A stretch of DNA of 64,000 bases from Cristatella mucedo (Eukaryota > Bryozoa > Phylactolaemata > Cristatellidae): positions 2,811,001 through 2,875,000 of the forward strand of contig WPIO01000004.1 in assembly GCA_009760855.2 (NCBI GenBank). Direction: 5' to 3'. Each line of letters opens with the position of its first letter. Position 1 is the stretch's first letter. The notes beneath the pieces were generated by a model. The model worked only from the letters and a program-made list of their open reading frames with translations, searched no databases and was not told the origin of the DNA. Positions 1-11,790 of this stretch are shown here, one piece after another. The position numbers and the translations under genes are program-made.

Positions 1-110
1 AACGAGCTGCAAGGTTTATAGCAACGTTTACTGTGGCTCACCCACAAGTCACTAGCAGATTAAGCACTCTGAGCCGGCCAAGTAGCTAATTTTACAAATC
101 TCCCCTTTCT

Positions 111-170
<60 letters not shown>

Positions 171-173
171 TCT
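111..173. repeat. (TC)n microsatellite
   Basis: Pure or nearly pure CT dinucleotides with a few CCC interruptions. The flanks (1-110 and 174-660) show nothing recognisable. Confidence 0.95.
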
Positions 174-663
174 CCGTCCCTCCTCACCTGTCATTCACTC
201 TGTCTTTGACCTCGCTTTATATGTGTCCATCAATTATTGTGCCAGACTAGCCAATTACCTTATCAGTCACCGTAATTAATCAATAGCTCTGCATTTCTGC
301 CCTGTCTATACTAACGTTACGAAAAGCTTAAATTTTCTAATATACCTGTTTTTTTCGTACAACCATCGACAATATCGTTTTCGTCAGCGTTGCACCCGCA
401 TATTGTATCTCTGATGGTCGTGCAAGCTTCTTTGAGCCTCTTGTTGCCACAACTTGGATTACAAAGCGTGCACTCTTCCCGTTGATTTTGGGTGCTCGTG
501 AAATCAACACCGTCTGTGCAATTGATACATCTTCCCGAGGTACGATCCAGGTGCTGTCCTAGTAAACAAAATGTCTCGCCTTTGAAATGTAACTGCTAGT
601 CAATCGTAAAAAATGAGGGGAAAATTCCAGCTACGTTTAGGAAGGCGAGATCAATTGAACACT

Positions 664-876
664 GATAATACTACTAATAATAATACTAATAATGCACTCG
701 ATAAAGCGCCCTCAGAGAACTCAATCTCTGTCTAGGCGCTTTACATTTGCTGCAAAGGGAAATGCAATTGAAGGGTGAGTAATATCATGTTTGATAAACA
801 AACGAAATGAACAACATGGTTAGGGTGACATGCACAAGATCAGCATGCAAATGTGGTTAGTGACAGCACTGACCGG
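664..876 (-). mobile_element. LINE family A (L2/CR1-like) 3' end fragment
   Basis: On the minus strand this ends in the family A 3' signature: AAAGCGCCTAGAxAGAG, then TTCTCTGAGGGCGCTTTAT, then an (ATT)n-like tail. The rest is family A 3' UTR with no coding part. Confidence 0.8.
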
Positions 877-1800
877 TTTAGCTAGAAATTACAACTGATG
901 GGCATTGTTAGTGAATCAAAATGTCATGAAATTTAGATTTAAATTTATAATATTATTGAGTTCAATTTAATTCAATATCCATCTGTTACTGAATGGTGTG
1001 TTATGTTATTTGTACTTACAGCTGTAAACCGCTTGTGCTCTCTTCCCATCGGTCGGTCAGCTCTAGCTCTGAAAAGTCACTTCTGCTTACGGATCACCAT
1101 CATTTACGAACGTGCAGTAACGGCCCCTTAAGTAAAGTTCTCAATAATGAATTACGAATTAAATCACTGTATATTATGAACGCTGTACAAATTACGACTG
1201 CTATGAATTGTAGCCGAGTGCTTCAAACCTGGCTAACTCCTAATAGCTACTATAGCTATGAACCCAGGTAAGGCAGCAAAGCATCACGACAAATAACAGC
1301 GACCATACCTAACCAGTTCGCGTCTTTAAATAAAGCTGTCTATTCTAAAAAAAAAACAGCACAGCATGTAACTTGCGTAAAAATGAAAGCCCAAATAGCA
1401 ATCGACCACAAGGAAATCCTTGTCACCATAAAGCAGACTGAGATGTCTAGCTCCTAATGCTTGTTGTGGTTGCGATTAATTGACCGCACTGCCCCCTATA
1501 CCAAAGCCTGCGAAAGTACCGCTCCTAAATGCTGACTGATGGTACTAGGCTGTAGGCCCCACCTGAACACCGACTACTCAATCGGAGCACAGCCTTCCTA
1601 CTACTAGAGGTTAGCAGCAATGCTAACGAGTCAGAGAGCTGCGTTCCTGAACCGCACACGGCAGAAGGGCAGGTGAGAAAGAACGGTTGCCGGATGGCAG
1701 GTGAGGTTCCTTCGGTTCCGTACGTAGTCGAATAAACTGGTCGTGTTGCTCGTGGGCTTGCGTTCTGTGTGCAATTCGCGACGTCAACCAAACTGCACTT
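877..1800. other. no recognisable gene or repeat
   Basis: AT-rich sequence with only short chance open frames. I see no splice-supported exon or family match. Confidence 0.5.
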
Positions 1801-1943
1801 AATAATAATAATAATAATAATTCACTTGATAAAGCGCCCTCAGAGAACTTAGTCTCTCTCTAGGCGCTTTACATTTGCTGCAAAGTGAAATGCAATTGAA
1901 TGGTAAATAAAATCATGCTTAAAAAACAAACAAAATGAATCAT
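1801..1943 (-). mobile_element. LINE family A 3' end fragment
   Basis: It starts on the plus strand with (AAT)n and the complement of the family A terminal stem. It is a short 5'-truncated copy. Confidence 0.8.
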
Positions 1944-3220
1944 GAACAGCTCATAATCTTAAGCATTGTCATATTCTGACCGATTTAACAAGGTAACTTT
2001 GACTTATATAAATCCAAAATATGACATTGGCTTAAATCGAAAAGTGAAATTATGGTTGCCGAATCCGTCTCAGATTGCTACAGGCTTCGTCCCTTCGATT
2101 CCTAGTACAAGAGATAATACAAAAAAAATGACCGAGTCTGCTGCGAATGACCCTCTCTGTCAAATCAACTGACTTGGCTTTTTTTAATGCAACACCAGAT
2201 TGCGAAAAACCCTTGGTCTGCGAAGCTAAGAAATCTGATTTTGATTAAGTATGTCATTACAGAATAGCTACTAAGGAACTTTACCGATCGGTAGATATAT
2301 AGTGCTTCCGGCTCGTGCCAAGTTGAAGGTTGGGACTGCTGCATGTTCTACAATGGGTTTCAGTATATTTATGCTGTGTGCATACAATTTCGATGTCAGC
2401 GAGCTTGTGCTAACCTTATTAAGATCTCTCTATTTGATGAAAATTGAATAGCTCCACTGGTTCACGATTTTGCTACTTTAGCTTTCCTGAATACATCAAA
2501 TACATTAGATCTTTTATTGATCAGCAATTTATAATAGTTGTTGATGTTCGAAGTGCACTGCATGCTTACCGGGCTCACTCGAACATGCCTACCCGAGTTT
2601 ATATGTATAGCACCTCCGTACCTATTACCGATAGGCTCACTAAATATTGTCAGTCAATAGGAAATAAGGAAATAAAGGAAATAAGTCAATAGGATGGAGC
2701 AAGTGGCAACCTCATTAGCAGATAGTGACCATATTGGAACTGAGGTGCTACGACTGGTGGCGAAAAGCAGTTAGTAAAGTTTAAATGAGCCTCTAGCACT
2801 AAGTAGGTTATTCAGCTGCTCACAACCATCAACCGTGAGGCCGGGCTTTTCTGTCACGAGTATAGTGAGGCTCAAGGGCTACCTCAGGATGACACAACAC
2901 GTCATCGTGGCCCATTATCTGAATCCCAGTTTGGGTAGCTCTCTCCTAGCTCTGTTACTGTAACTGCTTTCATCCTGACTGGGTAATTTAGCTTAGGGCC
3001 TGAATAATCATCAACAATGATAGGTCACCGTTTAGTCATTTGTACCGTAAGGGAGCTAAATCACACTTCTGGCACTTGAAAAATTTAGATCCAGCAGCCA
3101 GAAACTATTGAAACTGCTGCTTAGTGACATATACAGAATCATTGTCGAACAAGTATTAATTGTATGTACCTCCGTCTGTTACTCGGCAAAGTCATAAAGA
3201 CAATGTGGGTTTTAATCGTT
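1944..3220. other. no recognisable gene
   Basis: AT-rich, with only short chance frames. A vaguely tRNA-SINE-like stretch near 2870-2990 is too diverged to call. Confidence 0.5.
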
Positions 3221-3223
3221 AGA

Positions 3224-3735
3224 GTTTTGTATAGCGCTCCCACAGCCTAAGGGGCTTTCGGTATGCATTCGGTAGCCAGCAGACTTTGACTCATACGACA
3301 AAGAGGAAGTGGGAAGCATAGCAGAATCAGGAGAGCAGTTTCATTTGTGAGTCGCAGAAATCTAGCAGCTCAGGACCAGTTAAAGGGATTAGCCATAGTC
3401 GGCAGCAAGAGAGTAGTTGTAGTTGCATAAGGACTGTGGAAGCGAGTTCCACAGTCTAGGACCTGCCGAGCTAAAGCTTCTGTCGCCAACGGTCTTTAAG
3501 CAGAGGAATGGAATAGCTAATTTATTCTCCCCACACGACCTGAGGGCGCGAAGAGGCTGAAACTGGTGCAGCAGTTCAGCTAGGTACGAAAGACCCATGC
3601 CGTGGCGGGCCTTGGGGGTCAGCGTAAGAACTTTGCTCTGTATCCGTTGCTCAACCGGCATCAATCCTAGCTTTTTTAGCTAAGGAGACACGTGCTCAAA
3701 CCTCTAGGACTTAGACACCAGCCTTTCAGCCATAT
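3224..3735 (-). mobile_element. LINE family B fragment (RT C-terminal region)
   Basis: The minus strand encodes pieces of the family B polyprotein end: VEQRIQSKVLTLTPKARHG, SYLAELLHQFQPLRALRSC and GDRSFSSAGPRLWNSLPQ. This is the conserved region after the RT domain of L2/CR1-type LINEs. It is 5'-truncated and its end is eroded. Confidence 0.8.
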
Positions 3736-4160
3736 TCATATAATAATACTCAAGCACAATGCTTAAATTCACACGATAAAGCAAGCATTAACCTACGTAG
3801 GACCTCTTGCTAGTAATATACACTCAATCACAACTAGGTAAGTCTATTTGTGGATTTAGGATATTTATGGCTTTAGGCAAGAATGAGAACTTTGAATCAA
3901 TGTCGAGCCATCGCTTAAGGAGGGGCTGCTCCAGAGAATGTGTTGAAAAAGGTCATGGGTAGTTCTAGTTACGCTATAGACAAAGCATATTTATCCAGTG
4001 AGTCAGAACCAAGCATGTAAATTACATCTCACCATGCAATAAGGCTACGTTAAAAAAATAGTAATAATAGCAATTTCATTCCTGTGGTAGCAAAGTATTT
4101 TGGCCATTAGGTCAAAATGACCATGTATTACCAAATATGTATGAGTATCATATATCACCG
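3736..4160. other. no recognisable feature
   Basis: AT-rich sequence between two LINE fragments; nothing supportable. Confidence 0.5.
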
Positions 4161-4962
4161 AATATAAGGTTCTATCTCAGTGGGACACTCCAGAGTATTG
4201 ATGCAAATGGACAAAGATCATCCGAGGAACCTCTGAAATACGGGGTACCTCAGGGTTCTGTGCTTAGTCCTATTCTTTTCACGGTTTATACTGTAACACT
4301 TTCCGGTGTAATCGCCAGGCACAATCTAGGCTCTCACTTCTATGCAGATAACACTCAGACGTACCTCTGCCTTGATCCCTCCCAGCCCTGCAGCATGTCT
4401 AATTATCTCAAATCCCTGCTAAATGCATTAAGGATGTCCACACATGGATGGCAAAAAACTTTCTTAAATTGAATGATGATAAACTTACAAGTCATGGGAA
4501 AACCACATGTAATTTAGATATTGTCATGTCTAACTCTCAAACTCGGCTCTGCCAGCATATCTCCTGTTGAATCAGCACGATTGCTACGTTTTATCTTCCA
4601 AAGTTGGAGACCGTGCATTTAGTTTGTGTGCCCCCGAAGCCTGGAACTCATCCCGACTTCTGTCACGACATCCCCTGACTTGACCACGTTTAAAAAGAAA
4701 TTAAAAACACCTATTTATGACAGCATTTAGTGGGTGCCTGTGATTCGTATTGTATGTACTTATGCGTGCAGACACTGCATGTTGCCACTAACCACACTTG
4801 CATGTTGACCCTGTGGATTTCAATCCTAACCTTCATGTTGTTTATCAAGCATGATATCACTCACCAATCGATCGCGTTTCGTTTGAAGCAAATCTAAAGC
4901 GCCTAGAAAGAGATTGAGTTCTCTGGGGGTGCGTTATAAAGTGTATTATCATTATTTTTATA
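4161..4962 (+). pseudogene. LINE family A reverse transcriptase remnant, internally deleted
   Basis: It encodes KYGVPQGSVLSPILFTVYT and a catalytic motif that reads YADNTQTYL instead of YADDTQLYL, so the second Asp is lost. The frame then breaks. The sequence jumps to the GDRAFS-like C-terminal part with a large internal deletion. It ends with the family A 3' signature at about 4894-4962. Confidence 0.8.
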
Positions 4963-5625
4963 AAGTGACTTCTTATTAGACCACCACAGTCAAAGCTGCC
5001 TACTTTCAGCTTCATAACGCTGCTAAAATTCTTGCTTGTTTAGACATGGATACCACATGTCAATTGGTTCATGCATTTGTGATATTCCGTCTTGACTTCT
5101 GTAACTCACTGCTTGCTGGTCTACTGGCCTATGCAATCAGGCACTTACAGCTGGTGCAAAACTTTGCAGCTAAGCTCCTCTGTCGTGAGCGTTCCAATAG
5201 CCACATCACAACATTTCTTGCCGACCTGCACTGGCTCCCACAGCAGGGCAAAGCTTCGACTTCAAATTCGTGTCACTCTTTTTAGGTCATTCTATTTTTT
5301 GGCTTCAGCCTACCTATCGGATCTACTCTCCCACTAGGCTAAGCATCGTAACATCAGCTTTTCGGAATCTAATTGTTTACCTACACCTCATACAAACATC
5401 AAATCCTTTGGAGCATTGCCTTTAGTTCATACGTTAATGCTGTCACTAACCGTATTGTATGCTGACCCTGTGCATTCCACCCCTAACCACGTTATTCTTG
5501 TTTTTTTATTGAGCATGCTATCACTATCCATTCGATCGTGCTCCGTTTGCAGCAAATGCAAAGTGCCTAGAAAGAGGTCGAGTTTTTTTAGAGCGGTATA
5601 CCAAATGTATTATTTTTTTATTACG
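4963..5625 (+). pseudogene. LINE family A fragment, RT C-terminal region and 3' end
   Basis: A second plus-strand copy joined head-to-tail to the first. It encodes LVHAFVIFRLDFCNSLLAGL, then LVQNFAAKLLCRE and ITTFLADLHWLP, with frameshifts. It ends in the AAGTGCCTAGAAAGAG signature. Confidence 0.8.
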
Positions 5626-6297
5626 AGCAAAGTTGTCGATTACGCACATCACTTCAAATGAAAAGCTGCTTCACAGTCATAGGAAATAGCGTTCTTTTCT
5701 GGTTGTATGAACCTATGACCAGAGCAGAGCCACACAAGTTTATTTCATGCAGTTCCCCACTAATATCTGATCTGATAATTGTAATTAAATATATCTCGTC
5801 CCTAAAAGCTTGTATACTAATTAAGACCTGTAGTGTCAGTAATTTACGACATCTGAAAACCTTTCCGATAAATAGTTGCAATAAAGCAGATCAGTCAATG
5901 GAAGAGTTGTCGGTAAGTGAGGTCAAGTCCCAAGGACAACTTCAACCACTCTGAGCCAATTGAAAACCAAAATGCCTCTGATGCGATAAATAAAACTTTG
6001 AGTTATTTCGAAATAAAAATGCAACCTATCACATGAGCAATCGCTGCATTTATTCTGAACGCATGGTTCCCTAGAATTGCATCGCTAACTACAAAGGTAA
6101 AAGCCTGTCAGTGGATAGTAAGTAAATTTAAATTGCTAACAAGTTATCTACAGTGGTGCATATAAAGACAATCGAATAGAAGCCATTTTAGGCTACCTCT
6201 GGTCACTGGGCAGCCAATTCACTCGATCAAACACTGGGAAAGACAAAATTGTGTTGTGAAGCCGATCCGAAGCCGATTAGACTAGCCCTGGGTCTCG
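5626..6297. other. no recognisable gene
   Basis: AT-rich with short chance frames on both strands. Confidence 0.5.
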
Positions 6298-6305
6298 GTC
6301 TATGA

Positions 6306-6492
6306 CTGCGGTTCTCAAACTGTGGGTCGCGACCACTTTGGGGATCGAACGACCCTTTCACAGGGGTCGCCTTAGAACGTTGGAAAACAGGCATTTCCAC
6401 ATTTCGCACACAATACTTTTATTGTTGGGGATTGCCACAACATGAGGAACTGTATTAAAGGGTTTCGGCATTAGGAAGGTTGAGAACCACTG
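6306..6492. mobile_element. SPIN-like hAT MITE, copy 1 (187 bp)
   Basis: The terminal inverted repeats are CTGCGGTTCTCAA and TTGAGAACCACTG. The internal ends GTGGGTCGCGACC and AGGAACTGTATTAAAGGG match, from memory, the ends of SPIN (Space Invaders) hAT transposons. The flanks GTCTATGA and ATCTAGAA share 5 of 8 bases and fit the hAT target pattern nTCTAGAn. There is no coding capacity. Copy 2 at 25144-25330 has the same length. Confidence 0.85.
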
Positions 6493-6796
6493 ATCTAGAA
6501 TCAACGAATGGCAACCTGTGGCTTGAGTTATGTGCTCACTCTACATGTACGAAAGAAGGCTTAGTTATACAAGCTAGGACAAAAGCCTAACAAACACTTT
6601 AAATAGCTCTCAAAACAAAGAAAACAAACAGAATAAAGCATAAGATATACGGCCTTACATTCTTCTTTATGAGTGTCATTTATTATCTAAGAGTCACTTC
6701 CACAGCACAGTAGATGGTCAATTATGCCAATCTAGCCCAATGACTCACGGCCATTTCTTCTGGCTCGGCAGGCACTGTGATCAATGGCTAGACTTC
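6493..6796. other. no recognisable feature
   Basis: AT-rich sequence; nothing supportable. Confidence 0.5.
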
Positions 6797-6962
6797 ATAA
6801 AGAATAGTAGTAATACATTTGATATAGCACCCTTCGATCCCTTTCTAGGCATTTTACATTTGCTGCACAGGAAGCATGATCGAATGGTTAGTAGTAGCAT
6901 TCTCAATGAAAACAAGCAGAAGATGGTTAGGGGTGAAGTGCACATGGTAAAGAAACCATCTT
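6797..6962 (-). mobile_element. LINE family A 3' end fragment, diverged
   Basis: The complement of the family A end is recognisable: TAGCACCC, CTTTCTAGGCATTTTACATT and GCTGCA, followed by the TGCACATGG-type 3' UTR. It is older than most copies here. Confidence 0.6.
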
Positions 6963-7687
6963 TTTAATTTAACTGTTAAAACGTCTGCTGCTATTATGCT
7001 AATTATAATACAGAAACTCAAAGAAGCAAGTTCTGTATTTTTCATATATATATATTACTTATCTATTTATATGACTGTGTGTATAATTAAGGTGAGATTA
7101 AAGATTCCGAAACTCACTGATTATGCATAATTTGTAATCGCATTACACGGACTATAACAAATGTCTGACCTAGACAGAAAAGCATTGCGACAGAGTTTCC
7201 TACATTGTCTTGCTTGGTCTAATCTTGTCTATACATATAGGGCATAGACAGGCACACAGGCCCAGATTACTAAAGTCGGGGCTGAAATCCGTGGAAGTAA
7301 ACACGGGACACTTACCAGCTAAACACCATGGTAGACTGCTCGCGATAGACGACCCAATACAGAAGCCAACAATACATATAAATACTGTTGAAGTGATAAA
7401 ATGGAACATCTCCACCTTATCACCTGGTTTGCTGTCCTGTAATATGGAAAGACTACATAGTCATAAATTATGTCTATTGCTTTCATCTGCAATCAAAACG
7501 TATAGGCTGAAATCATCTCATTCAACCTTGCGATCAATTCTGCAGCCAGCCAACTCTGGAGGACTAATTTCGCTGGCCACGTGCAGTCACAGTAGCCATT
7601 TCTTCAAGCTGTGTGACTTTCATTTGACAAAGGCGATTCATTCATTTGGGAAACAAGCAATTTCTTTAATTTCCATTTCAAAACAAT
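6963..7687. other. no recognisable gene
   Basis: It holds a 159-codon plus-strand frame (7210-7689) and a 71-codon minus-strand frame. I recognise neither. Composition and the lack of any motif suggest chance. Confidence 0.45.
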
Positions 7688-7825
7688 GAGGTCTCAGTCC
7701 AGAGGTAAGGTGCTTGAATTCCACAATTCCGGTCGTGGGTTCAAGTCTTACATTTGCCTCCTCGATTGCCAACTGCAACAGGGGTGATATCGGGTAAGAC
7801 TCTGCTGCCGTTACAGAATAATCAT
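7688..7825 (+). mobile_element. tRNA-derived SINE (family 2)
   Basis: A GAGGTAAGGTGCTTGAATT start (A-box side), a B-box-like GGGTTCAAGTC, then a non-tRNA tail (GTGATATCGGGTAAGACTCT, GCTGCCGTTAC). The tail is shared with copies at 16450, 39830, 55545 and 61745. Confidence 0.65.
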
Positions 7826-8311
7826 TCATTTGTACAGCTCCTTTAGAGACCTAATCCCCCACCAGGCTAAGCATCTTACCACTCGCTTTTTGGAATCGCA
7901 ACTGCTTACCCATACCTCGTACAAATCTCAAATCCTTTGGAGACCATGCCTTTATTTCGTATGCTCCCAAAGCCTGGAACTCACTCCCGACCTTCGCCAC
8001 GACATCTCTTGCCTTGTCCACATTTAAAAAGGAGCTAAAAACACATCCATTTATGACAGCATTTAGTTGGTCCCTGTAATTAGTCCTTTAGGCGCTTACG
8101 TGAGCCGACACTTCGTGCTTCCACTAATCGTACTTGCATGCTGACCCTGTGCATGTGACCGCTAACCACGTTATTCTTGTTGTTTATTGAGTGTGCTACC
8201 ACTAACCATCCGATCGTGCTTCCTTTGCAGCTAACAAATGTGTCTGGAAAGAGACTGAATTGTCTAAGGGCGATATATCAAATGTATTATTATTATTATT
8301 ATTATTATTGT
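7826..8311 (+). mobile_element. LINE family A 3' fragment with (ATT)n tail
   Basis: It starts in the LPHQAKHLTTRF region and reads through degenerate GDHAF..APKAWNS coding sequence. It ends in the family A signature and an ATT run at about 8282-8311. Confidence 0.8.
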
Positions 8312-9476
8312 TGTTAATCTCTTCCTGGCGCTTCACAGACGCCACAGGGCTTGAGCAGCTGACCTCGGCCGTCCAAGCGGTAACTGAGATAGTGGAGGGA
8401 GACGGTCAGAGTTCATTTCGGAGGTCACGACCGGAAAGGCAGTGCCTCACTACTACCGCATCAACCCCGTCGGCTTTTAAGCCTTTACCCGCAGCCGCCC
8501 GATCGTGGCGAAAACAAACTTTCGGTTCGCTTACTGAATAGGCAGACGGCCGCGCTAACTCGACGGTTTTAGCCGCTCCATCGGGGCACGAGCAGAGCCC
8601 GGGTACAAGTTCTGCCAGCTGAGGCAACCTGCCACACAGCAACACCGACCGACGGCGAGGTCTGGCGAAAGTGCCGCAGCCTCGACGAGATACCGTCTCT
8701 GGTCGAGCAGCTGCCGCCGCGGGAACTGGACATGCGTAGGGCAGCAGCAAGGCAAATCGCCGCCTCCCCCCGGCGACTGATGAAGAAATTCCGAGCAGCC
8801 GGTGTATAGCATCGGAGGCTTGCCCACGGTCGTTCCGCCGTGCGACCCTGACTGTGATTCGCCGAATGCCATCGTGTTCGCCAGCCCTGGCATGCCGACG
8901 GCCCGTCATATTAAGATCGAGCGAGCACCTGGAGCCGACCAGAGAGGGCAAGCTCACGTAAACTAAGGGAGAGGGCGTGGCGGAGGAGGCGTGGTTCCCT
9001 CCAGCGCATGAACGCTTTCGCCAGCTCGTCGACCTGCCGATCGCGCCGATCGGCGTCCGCACGCGAGTCGGCGGTGTCCACGACAGAGGCGCTGGCCCGC
9101 GATGCAGCGAAAGCCATGACGGTGACGTTGGCCTACGACCAGCCGGTGGGCTGTGAGGCGGCGCAGGCCGGGGAGTGTGTGCAGACCGAAGAGTTGTCAC
9201 AGGACGGAGAGCCTGTGCAGCACGGGGAGTCCACTCGGAACCGAGAGACTGCTAAGGCTGGAGAGGCTGTGCAGGCCGGAGAAGCAGCTGCGCATGTCGG
9301 AGACGCGACGGCAGAATCAGCAGAGGCGGTTGGAGCGTCGGCGGTCGAGGTCCACAAAACAGTGGCTGTAGACGTCAGCTCGATGACGATGGCCGGTGGC
9401 TCACGTTGCCAGCTGGTCGCGAAAGGCCGTGCACTAACATGCCTACTGCGAGCAGCCGTAAGGTAGCCGGCCTGCC
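8312..9476. other. GC-rich region of unknown origin with overlapping long frames
   Basis: The composition shifts sharply from AT-rich flanks to GC-rich. Open frames of 152 codons (plus, 9008-9466) and 264 codons (minus, 8406-9200) overlap, as expected when stops are rare. The plus frame has an imperfect repeat with Gly-Glu every few residues (AQAGECVQ, QDGEPVQHGE, KAGEAVQAGE). No domain is recognised. It may be part of a retroelement body because an LTR-like stretch follows. It could also be a host CpG region. Confidence 0.3.
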
Positions 9477-9511
9477 TGTTGGGTCAGCTATTGATGTTAG
9501 CTCACCCAACA
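9477..9511. repeat. perfect-ended hairpin, TGTTGGGT...ACCCAACA
   Basis: A 14-bp stem with one mismatch and a small loop, beginning TGTTGGGT and ending ACCCAACA. The TG...CA ends resemble LTR termini, but the whole is only 35 bp. Confidence 0.7.
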
Positions 9512-9640
9512 GTATGCCTCGGATGTATAGTGTCTAGTTTGTATTATTTGCAGAGGATAGGTTCCCTCATTGTTGCCCTGTACATTGCAGCTACTTGTGT
9601 TGCTGCTGGAAACTTGTGACCTTAAGGTCAAGGGGGCGTG

Positions 9641-9960
9641 TGGTTTGATTATATGCAGGCCAGTGCCCAGCTGTGGTCCGCCTGTGATGTGGCATGGACA
9701 CAGGCCAGTAACCCACTGGTGGCCAGATGCTGGATTCACCATCAGGGTCGGCCAGTGCACAGTTGTGGTCCTCGATGAATTATCGGGGTCAACGAGGGGA
9801 CTGGAGTAGTGGAGGAGAGGAAGTCGAGCAGGAGAGAGGGGCGAGTGAAGTCGTGCTCCCTCTTCTCTGTGAGTAGTATTATAAATTGTTAGTGTTGGTT
9901 CTGTACCAGCGTTCTGTGTGCTGGCCGAATCGAACGACAGGTAGCATGGAAGTAGCAGCG
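9641..9960 (+). repeat. possible solo or truncated LTR
   Basis: A purine run AAGGTCAAGGGGGCG, like a polypurine tract, is followed by TGTGGTTTG. A 22-base block GGCCAGTGCxCAGxTGTGG recurs 92 bp apart (9658 and 9750). Further on lies an AT-rich TATTATAAATTG. The element is then interrupted by a LINE. No second LTR was found, so this is tentative. Confidence 0.25.
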
Positions 9961-9969
9961 CAGGACCGC

Positions 9970-10450
9970 TGAAAAGGATGCTCTATAGTCGACAGCAGGA
10001 GAGTAGTTGTCGTTGCTTAAGAATTGTGAAAGCAAGTTCTACAGTCTAGGACCTGCAGAGCTAAAGCTTCTGTCGCCAGCGGTCTTTAAGCAGAGGAATG
10101 GAACAGCTAATTTATCGTCCACACAGGACCTGAGGGTGCGATGAAGCTGAAACCGGTGCAGCCGTTCAGCTAGGTACGAAGGAGCCAAGCCGTGGCGGGC
10201 CTTGTGGGTCAGCTTAAGAACTTAGCTCTGTATCCGTTGCTCAACCGGCATCCATCCTAGCTCTTTTAGCAAAGGAGATTCGTGCTCAAACCACTAGGAC
10301 TTGAAGACTAGCCTTGCAGCCATATTCATAGCCAGCTGCCGTGGCCTAATAGCTGTCTTTGGCAGCCCAGCCAAAAAAGATTTACAGTAATCAAGCCGAG
10401 ACAGAACTAAGGAGCCAGTTAAATAAATTTGTTGCAAGCCACTGTGAAAA
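9970..10450 (-). mobile_element. LINE family B fragment
   Basis: The minus strand encodes diverged GDRSFSSAGPRLW, SYLAERLHRF and VEQRIQS blocks with stops. It extends further 5' than most B copies, to about the SRLDYCKSFLAG-like region. Confidence 0.75.
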
Positions 10451-10523
10451 ACAGCTCCTAATCTTAGATAGGGATCACGGCGTGGTGGCTAGCTGTAGAA
10501 GCAGTCTTCTGAATGAAGCTGAA

Positions 10524-11790
10524 TGAAGGTCCTATCTCAGTGGGAGACTCCAGAATATTGACGTGAATGGACAAAGATCATCTGAAGTACCTCTAAAATA
10601 TGGAGTACCTCAGGGCTCTGTGCTAGGTCCGGTTCATTTGACGGTTTATAGTATCCCTCTCGCTGATGTGATTGCCAAGCACAATCTAGGCTTTCCCTTC
10701 TATGGGGATGACACTCAGTTGTACCTTTGCTTTGATCCCTCCCAGCCTTCGAGCACCTCAAATTCTCTCAACTCACTTGCTGCATGCATTGATGACATCC
10801 GCACATGGATGGCAGCAAATTTTCTAAAACTAAACGATGATAAAATTAACTTACTAGTTGTGGGCAAACCCGGTGTGATTCAGAGATTTAAAGGCTTAAT
10901 TTTAAAATTGGCTCTGCCAGCATATCTCCAGTTAGATCAGCTCGAAATTTAGGTGTCATATTCCAAAGCGACCTCTCGTTAGACGACCACATCAGCTCCA
11001 CAGTCAAATCAGCCTATTTTCAGCTTCATAACATTGCTAAAATTAGGGCTTGTTTAGATAAGGATACCACGTCCAAGTTGGTCCATGCATTCGTGACATC
11101 TCGTCTCGACTTCTGCAACTCACTGCTTACTGGCCTACCAGCATGTGCGATCAGGCGATTGCAGCTGGTGCAAAACTCTGCAGCTAGGCTTGTCTGTCGT
11201 GAGCGTCGCAGTTGCCACATTACTCCACTTCTCGCCGACCTGCACTGGTTACCAGTCAAGCAACGGATTGACTTCAAGGTTTTGTCGCTCACTTTTAGGT
11301 CTCTTCATTCTATGGCTCCAGCCTATCTTTCAGATATACTACCCCATCAGGCAAAGCATCGTACCACTCGCTTTTCGGAATCCAACAGTCTAGAAATACC
11401 TCGTACAAACCTTGAATCCTTTGGAGACCGTGCATTTAGCTCGTATGCTCCCAAAGCCTGGAACTCCGACCTGCGTCAGAACATCCCATGACCTGACCAC
11501 ATTTAAAAGAACTTAAAAACACACCTATTTAGGACAGCATTTAGTGGGTCCCTGTGATTCGTCCTTGATGTGCTTATGCGTGCTGACACTGTGCATGCTG
11601 CCACTAACCACATTTGCATGCTGACCCTGTGCATGTCACCCCTAACCATATTATTTATTTTTTTTGTTTTTCAAGCTTGATTTTACTTACCATTCAATTG
11701 CATATCACTTTGCAGCAACTGTAAAGCGCCTAGAAAGAGATTAAGTGCTCTGAGGGTGCTTTATCACGTGCAATATTATTATTTATATTA
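10524..11790 (+). pseudogene. LINE family A, longest plus-strand copy, RT frameshifted
   Basis: Frame 10563-10952 encodes YGVPQGSVLGPVHLTVY, FYGDDTQLYLCFDPSQP and LKLNDDKINLLVVGKPG. The YADD catalytic box reads YGDD. A frameshift near 10900 moves to frame 11078-11491: VHAFVTSRLDFCNSLLTGLP, LLADLHWLPVKQRIDFKVL and GDRAFSSYAPKAWNS. The 3' UTR ends with the family signature and ATT tail. The 5' part, including any endonuclease, is missing. Confidence 0.9.

Noticed and set aside
8406-9200. 264-codon minus-strand frame as a gene
   Set aside because: GC-rich DNA keeps several frames open at once on both strands; no motif, splice support or repeat match was found.
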